Part shown: positions 13,067-16,659 of the stretch, in pieces
Numbering within the stretch: the first letter of the stretch is position 1
Layout of the letters: the number at the start of each line of letters is the position of its first letter
Source of the DNA: Pluralibacter sp. UBA7423
GTDB taxonomy: Bacteria > Pseudomonadota > Gammaproteobacteria > Enterobacterales > Enterobacteriaceae
DNA: 16,659 nucleotides
Assembly: GCA_002470465.1 (NCBI GenBank)
Contig: DKMD01000004.1
Location: 1,437 to 18,095 of the forward strand
Direction: 5' to 3'
The notes under the pieces: generated by a model
The model's database searches: none
What the model was told of the DNA's origin: nothing
What the model saw: the letters and a program-made list of their open reading frames with translations, nothing else
Program-made: the position numbers and the translations under genes

Positions 13067-13794
13067 CGAAAATTATCGTGCCTCAGTGGCCAATGCCTGA
13101 AGGCGTTGGCGCGTGCAGCTCCACGCGAATGGGCGGCGTTAGCTTACCGCCATACGACGCGCTGAACCTTGGTGCCCACTGTGGTGATAATCCGGAACAT
13201 GTTGAAGAGAATCGCCGTCGTTTCTATGAAGCGGCTGCATTCCCTTCACGTCCGGTATGGCTTGAACAGGTCCACGGCAACGCAGTTTTAACGCTAACCG
13301 GGGGCGAATACGCTTCCAAAAAAGCTGATGCTTCATACAGCAACAAACCCGGCCTGGTTTGCGCAGTGATGACGGCCGACTGTCTGCCGGTGCTCTTTTG
13401 CAATAAGGCGGGTACGGAAGTGGCCGCTGCTCATGCGGGGTGGCGCGGGCTATGTGATGGCGTACTGGAAGAAACCGTCGCACACTTTAAGGACCAGCCT
13501 GAAAACATTCTGGCCTGGCTCGGCCCGGCTATTGGCCCGCAGGCCTTTGAAGTGGGCCCGGAAGTCCGTGAGGCTTTCATGGCTAAGGATGCGAAAGCGG
13601 ACAGCGCTTTCCGTCCTGCTGGCGAGAAGTATTTCGCCGATATTTATCAGTTAGCGCGTCAGCGTCTGGCAAACGTCGGTGTGACTGAGGTGTTCGGCGG
13701 TGAACGCTGTACGCTAAGTGAAAAGGATGATTTTTTCTCTTATCGACGCGATCGGACGACCGGTCGTATGGCAAGTTTCATTTGGCTGATATAA
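13063..13794 (+). CDS. pgeF: Peptidoglycan editing factor PgeF (YfiH), laccase-domain protein
   Basis: 243 residues of the DUF152/laccase-domain (LACC1-like) family. The metal ligands of E. coli YfiH are conserved at the same positions: His71 (VWLEQVHG), Cys107 (TADCLPVLFC) and His124 (AAAHAGWRGL). The C-terminal GGERCTLSEKDDFFSYRRD is also typical. In E. coli PgeF limits mis-incorporation of other amino acids at position 2 of the peptidoglycan stem; the family has also been described as polyphenol oxidase and purine nucleoside-processing enzyme, so the true reaction is debated. It overlaps rluD by 4 bases. 128 bases without a gene separate it from clpB, and I see no clear terminator there. 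Confidence 0.95.
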   Translation: MTKIIVPQWPMPEGVGACSSTRMGGVSLPPYDALNLGAHCGDNPEHVEENRRRFYEAAAFPSRPVWLEQVHGNAVLTLTGGEYASKKADASYSNKPGLVCAVMTADCLPVLFCNKAGTEVAAAHAGWRGLCDGVLEETVAHFKDQPENILAWLGPAIGPQAFEVGPEVREAFMAKDAKADSAFRPAGEKYFADIYQLARQRLANVGVTEVFGGERCTLSEKDDFFSYRRDRTTGRMASFIWLI

Positions 13795-13805
13795 CCTAAC
13801 GAATC

Positions 13806-13940
13806 AAGACGATCCAGAAGGCTGACTTATTTTTCACATAGTCCAGGTCTTTAACCTTGAATAATTGAGGGATGACCTCATTTAATCTCCAGTAGCAAAA
13901 TTGACCTGTTATGGGAGGAGTTATGCGTCTGGATCGTCTT
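13806..13940. repeat. 13-bp perfect inverted repeat bracketing the clpB promoter and start codon
   Basis: AAGACGATCCAGA (13806-13818) is the exact reverse complement of TCTGGATCGTCTT (13928-13940). The left copy lies 11 bases after the pgeF stop. The right copy covers clpB codons 2-6. RNA started at the heat-shock promoter lacks the left arm; read-through RNA from rluD-pgeF would contain both. Confidence 0.75.
13856..13883 (+). promoter_or_regulatory. Sigma-32 heat-shock promoter of clpB
   Basis: CTTGAA (13856-13861), a 14-base spacer and CCTCATTT (13876-13883) match the sigma-32 consensus (CTTGAA, CCCCATNT) and agree with the E. coli clpB promoter. The start point is expected near 13890. 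Confidence 0.85.
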
Positions 13941-16496
13941 ACCAATAAATTCCAGCTTGCTCTCGCCGATGCCCAGTCTCTCGCACTGGGGCACGACAAC
14001 CAATTCATCGAACCTCTTCATTTAATGAGCGCACTTCTGAATCAGGAAGGCGGTTCGGTTCGTCCATTATTAACCTCTGCTGGCGTTAATGCCGGGCAGT
14101 TGCGCACGGCCATCGATCAGGCCCTCAGCCGTTTACCGCAGGTGGAAGGCACCGGTGGTGATGTACAGCCGTCTCAGGATCTGGTTCGAGTGCTGAACCT
14201 TTGCGACAAGCTGGCGCAAAAACGAAACGACAACTTTATCTCGTCAGAACTGTTCGTTCTGGCAGCCCTTGAATCACGTGGCACGCTGAGCGACCTGTTG
14301 AAAACCGCCGGAGCAACAACCGCCAATGTGACTCAGGCGATTGAACAAATGCGCGGAGGTGAAAGCGTGAACGATCAGGGAGCCGAAGACCAGCGGCAGG
14401 CGTTAAAGAAATACACGCTCGATCTGACCGAGCGGGCCGAACAGGGCAAGCTCGATCCGGTTATCGGTCGTGATGAGGAGATCCGTCGTACTATTCAGGT
14501 GCTGCAGCGTCGTACCAAAAATAACCCAGTGCTGATTGGTGAACCCGGCGTCGGTAAAACGGCCATTGTTGAAGGGCTGGCGCAGCGTATTGTGAACGGC
14601 GAAGTGCCTGAAGGACTGAAAGGTCGTCGCGTGCTGGCGCTGGACATGGGCGCATTGGTGGCGGGCGCAAAATATCGCGGTGAGTTTGAGGAACGTCTGA
14701 AAGGCGTCCTGAACGATCTGGCCAAACAGGAAGGCAATGTCATCCTGTTTATCGACGAACTGCACACGATGGTGGGCGCCGGTAAAGCTGATGGCGCAAT
14801 GGATGCCGGCAATATGCTCAAACCCGCGCTGGCCCGCGGCGAGCTGCACTGCGTCGGTGCAACGACGCTTGATGAATATCGTCAGTACATAGAGAAAGAC
14901 GCGGCGCTTGAGCGTCGATTCCAGAAAGTGTTCGTGGCGGAGCCTTCCGTGGAAGATACCATTGCGATTCTGCGCGGCCTGAAAGAACGCTATGAATTGC
15001 ACCATCATGTGCAAATCACGGATCCGGCTATCGTGGCAGCAGCGACTTTGTCGCATCGCTATATTGCCGACCGACAGCTGCCGGACAAGGCCATTGACCT
15101 TATTGATGAAGCTGCTTCAAGCATCCGAATGCAGATTGACTCGAAGCCAGAGGAACTTGACCGCCTGGAGCGCCGTATTATTCAGCTCAAGCTGGAACAG
15201 CAGGCGCTGAAGAAAGAGTCCGATGAAGCGAGCCAGAAGCGTCTTGATATGCTCAACGAAGAGCTGGAAGACAAAGAGCGTCAGTATTCCGGGCTGGAAG
15301 AAGAGTGGAAAGCCGAAAAAGCATCACTCTCCGGTACGCAAACCATCAAAGCAGAGCTTGAACAGGCAAAAATCGCCATTGAGCAGGCTCGCCGCGTGGG
15401 CGACCTGGCGCGGATGTCTGAGTTGCAGTACGGCAAAATTCCGGAGCTGGAAAAACAGCTGGCGATGGCCACTCAGTCCGAAGGTAAGACAATGCGTTTG
15501 CTGCGCAATCGCGTGACGGATGTTGAGATTGCCGATGTTCTGGCGCGCTGGACGGGTATTCCGGTAGCCAGAATGCTGGAAGGCGAGCGTGAAAAACTGC
15601 TGCGCATGGAACAAGAGCTGCACAGCCGTGTGATTGGGCAAAACGAGGCGGTTGAAGCGGTATCTAATGCTATTCGTCGTAGTCGTGCTGGTTTGTCGGA
15701 TCCTAACCGTCCTATCGGTTCGTTCCTGTTCCTTGGGCCAACAGGCGTCGGGAAAACTGAACTCTGCAAAGCGCTGGCTAACTTTATGTTCGACAGCGAC
15801 GATGCGATGGTGCGTATCGACATGTCTGAGTTCATGGAAAAACATTCCGTCTCTCGCCTGGTCGGTGCGCCTCCGGGATACGTCGGCTATGAAGAGGGCG
15901 GATATCTGACAGAAGCGGTTCGCCGTCGCCCTTATTCCGTCATCCTGCTGGACGAGGTTGAGAAAGCGCATCCGGATGTGTTCAACATTCTGTTGCAGGT
16001 GCTGGATGACGGACGTCTGACGGACGGGCAGGGCAGAACCGTCGATTTCCGTAATACAGTCGTGATTATGACTTCGAACCTCGGTTCCGATTTGATTCAG
16101 GAACGCTTCGGTGAGCTGGATTATGGCCATATGAAGGAGCTGGTGCTGGGCGTTGTCAGCCACAGCTTCCGCCCGGAATTCATCAACCGTATCGATGAGG
16201 TGGTGGTCTTCCATCCATTGGGCGAGAAACACATCGCTTCGATCGCGAAGATTCAGCTGCAGCGTCTGTATCAGCGCCTCGAAGAACGTGGTTACGACGT
16301 GCATATAGAAGAGGATGCGCTGAAGCTGCTTAGCGCGAATGGCTACGATCCCGTTTATGGGGCGCGTCCACTTAAACGTGCTATCCAGCAGCAGATTGAA
16401 AACCCGTTGGCTCAGCAAATCCTTTCCGGAGAGCTGATCCCGGGGAAAACGGTACGGCTGATGGTTAAAGACGACCATATTGTCGCGGTGCAGTAA
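13923..16496 (+). CDS. clpB: ClpB disaggregase (Hsp100)
   Basis: A hexameric AAA+ chaperone that extracts polypeptides from aggregates with DnaK-DnaJ-GrpE in the cytoplasm. 857 residues as in E. coli. Order: Clp N-domain (about 1-145), first AAA+ module with Walker A GEPGVGKT and Walker B FIDELH, the coiled-coil middle domain (about 410-525, rich in Glu and Lys) that contacts DnaK, and the second AAA+ module with [15 protein letters not shown] and the pore loop [16 protein letters not shown] 13923 follows GGGAGGAG; an in-frame ATG at 13911 overlaps that ribosome site and is not used. A sigma-32 promoter precedes it. A second start at GTG 14367 should give a shorter form. A terminator and an rRNA promoter follow. 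Confidence 0.98.
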   Translation: MRLDRLTNKFQLALADAQSLALGHDNQFIEPLHLMSALLNQEGGSVRPLLTSAGVNAGQLRTAIDQALSRLPQVEGTGGDVQPSQDLVRVLNLCDKLAQKRNDNFISSELFVLAALESRGTLSDLLKTAGATTANVTQAIEQMRGGESVNDQGAEDQRQALKKYTLDLTERAEQGKLDPVIGRDEEIRRTIQVLQRRTKNNPVLIGEPGVGKTAIVEGLAQRIVNGEVPEGLKGRRVLALDMGALVAGAKYRGEFEERLKGVLNDLAKQEGNVILFIDELHTMVGAGKADGAMDAGNMLKPALARGELHCVGATTLDEYRQYIEKDAALERRFQKVFVAEPSVEDTIAILRGLKERYELHHHVQITDPAIVAAATLSHRYIADRQLPDKAIDLIDEAASSIRMQIDSKPEELDRLERRIIQLKLEQQALKKESDEASQKRLDMLNEELEDKERQYSGLEEEWKAEKASLSGTQTIKAELEQAKIAIEQARRVGDLARMSELQYGKIPELEKQLAMATQSEGKTMRLLRNRVTDVEIADVLARWTGIPVARMLEGEREKLLRMEQELHSRVIGQNEAVEAVSNAIRRSRAGLSDPNRPIGSFLFLGPTGVGKTELCKALANFMFDSDDAMVRIDMSEFMEKHSVSRLVGAPPGYVGYEEGGYLTEAVRRRPYSVILLDEVEKAHPDVFNILLQVLDDGRLTDGQGRTVDFRNTVVIMTSNLGSDLIQERFGELDYGHMKELVLGVVSHSFRPEFINRIDEVVVFHPLGEKHIASIAKIQLQRLYQRLEERGYDVHIEEDALKLLSANGYDPVYGARPLKRAIQQQIENPLAQQILSGELIPGKTVRLMVKDDHIVAVQ
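14355..14369 (+). promoter_or_regulatory. Internal translation start for the short ClpB form
   Basis: GGAGGT (14355-14360), a 6-base gap and GTG (14367-14369, codon Val149) reproduce the known internal start of E. coli clpB. The product lacks the N-domain (about 80 kDa against 95 kDa) and mixes into hexamers with the full-length form. Confidence 0.8.
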
Positions 16497-16507
16497 GCGA
16501 CCAAAAG

Positions 16508-16540
16508 CAAAAACGGGCCTTTTTAGGCTCGTTTTTGTTT
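16508..16540 (+). terminator. clpB terminator
   Basis: CAAAAACGGGCCT (16508-16520) pairs with AGGCTCGTTTTTG (16525-16537) through 13 pairs, one G-U, around TTTT, and ends in T-rich sequence. It separates clpB from the following rRNA promoter. Confidence 0.9.
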
Positions 16541-16577
16541 AAAAAACCGACGAAATTGGTGGTATTAAAGCGGTGTT

Positions 16578-16592
16578 GTACGAATAGCGAGC
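16578..16592. promoter_or_regulatory. Fis site upstream of the rRNA P1 promoter
   Basis: GTACGAATAGCGAGC fits the Fis consensus GNNYRNNTNNYRNNC at every defined position. Its centre (16585) is exactly 71 bases upstream of the predicted start A16656, the position of Fis site I in E. coli rrn P1 promoters. Confidence 0.75.
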
Positions 16593-16597
16593 GGTCA

Positions 16598-16659
16598 GAA
16601 AGTTTTTTTGAATTTATACTTGCCGTCTCAGAATTACCCCCTATAATGCGCCTCCACTG
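16598..16659 (+). promoter_or_regulatory. rRNA operon P1 promoter (rrnG-type position), downstream part cut off
   Basis: An AT-rich UP element (about 16598-16618), -35 TTGCCG (16620-16625), a 16-base spacer and perfect TATAAT (16642-16647) precede a GC-rich discriminator GCGCCTCC and the start A at 16656 within CACTG. This is the layout of E. coli rrn P1, including the short spacer that makes start selection sensitive to ppGpp and NTP levels. In E. coli K-12 rrnG follows clpB, so 16S rRNA should begin a few hundred bases beyond the window. Confidence 0.93.

Noticed and set aside
15324..16478. A 384-codon open frame antisense to clpB
   Set aside because: An antisense shadow of the strongly conserved second ClpB module; no ribosome site and no family resemblance.

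Overview
The window is a chromosomal segment from a member of the Enterobacteriaceae. Nearly every core protein reads as a close homologue of the E. coli protein at the same or almost the same length (AroF 356, TyrA 373, PheA 386, RluD 326, ClpB 857 residues). The gene order rplS - yfiBNRL - aroF-tyrA - pheA-pheL - raiA - bamD - rluD-pgeF - clpB - rrn is the E. coli K-12 order. Extra genes and sequence differences point away from Escherichia, towards the Enterobacter / Lelliottia / Leclercia / Kosakonia side of the family. That placement is inference.

Layout. (1) 1-280: the 3' end of rplS and its terminator. (2) 281-3010: three accessory genes on the + strand that E. coli K-12 lacks here: an orphan class I methyltransferase, then a DUF2946 protein and a PepSY-type membrane protein, both with His/Met-rich segments. 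(3) 3017-5776, minus strand: the c-di-GMP signalling operon yfiL-yfiR-dgcN-yfiB. DgcN is an inner-membrane diguanylate cyclase, YfiR its periplasmic inhibitor, and YfiB an outer-membrane lipoprotein that relieves the inhibition. (4) 5777-8249: a divergent regulatory region with TyrR boxes, then the aroF-tyrA tyrosine operon and its terminator. (5) 8265-9137: an accessory SMP-30/gluconolactonase-type gene squeezed between tyrA and pheA. (6) 9134-10506, minus strand: the phenylalanine-attenuated pheL-pheA unit, with a Phe-rich leader peptide, antiterminator, terminator and promoter all visible. (7) 10560-11020, minus strand: raiA (ribosome hibernation) with a near-perfect CRP site placed as in a class II promoter. 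(8) 11165-11954, minus strand: bamD. (9) 12086-13794: rluD-pgeF, overlapping by ATGA. (10) 13856-16540: clpB with a sigma-32 promoter, an internal GTG start and a terminator. (11) 16578-16659: the upstream part of an rRNA operon P1 promoter (Fis site, UP element, -35, -10, start point). The rRNA genes lie beyond the window edge.

Functionally, aroF-tyrA and pheA are the regulated entry step and the two branch enzymes for tyrosine and phenylalanine, controlled by TyrR and by attenuation respectively. Most of the window is ordinary core genome. The accessory interest lies in the rplS-yfiB insertion, the SMP-30 gene lodged behind the tyrA terminator, a 13-bp inverted repeat tying the pgeF 3' flank to the clpB start region, and a nine-G run in tyrA. 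I did not find a clearly new defence, mobile or CRISPR-like system.
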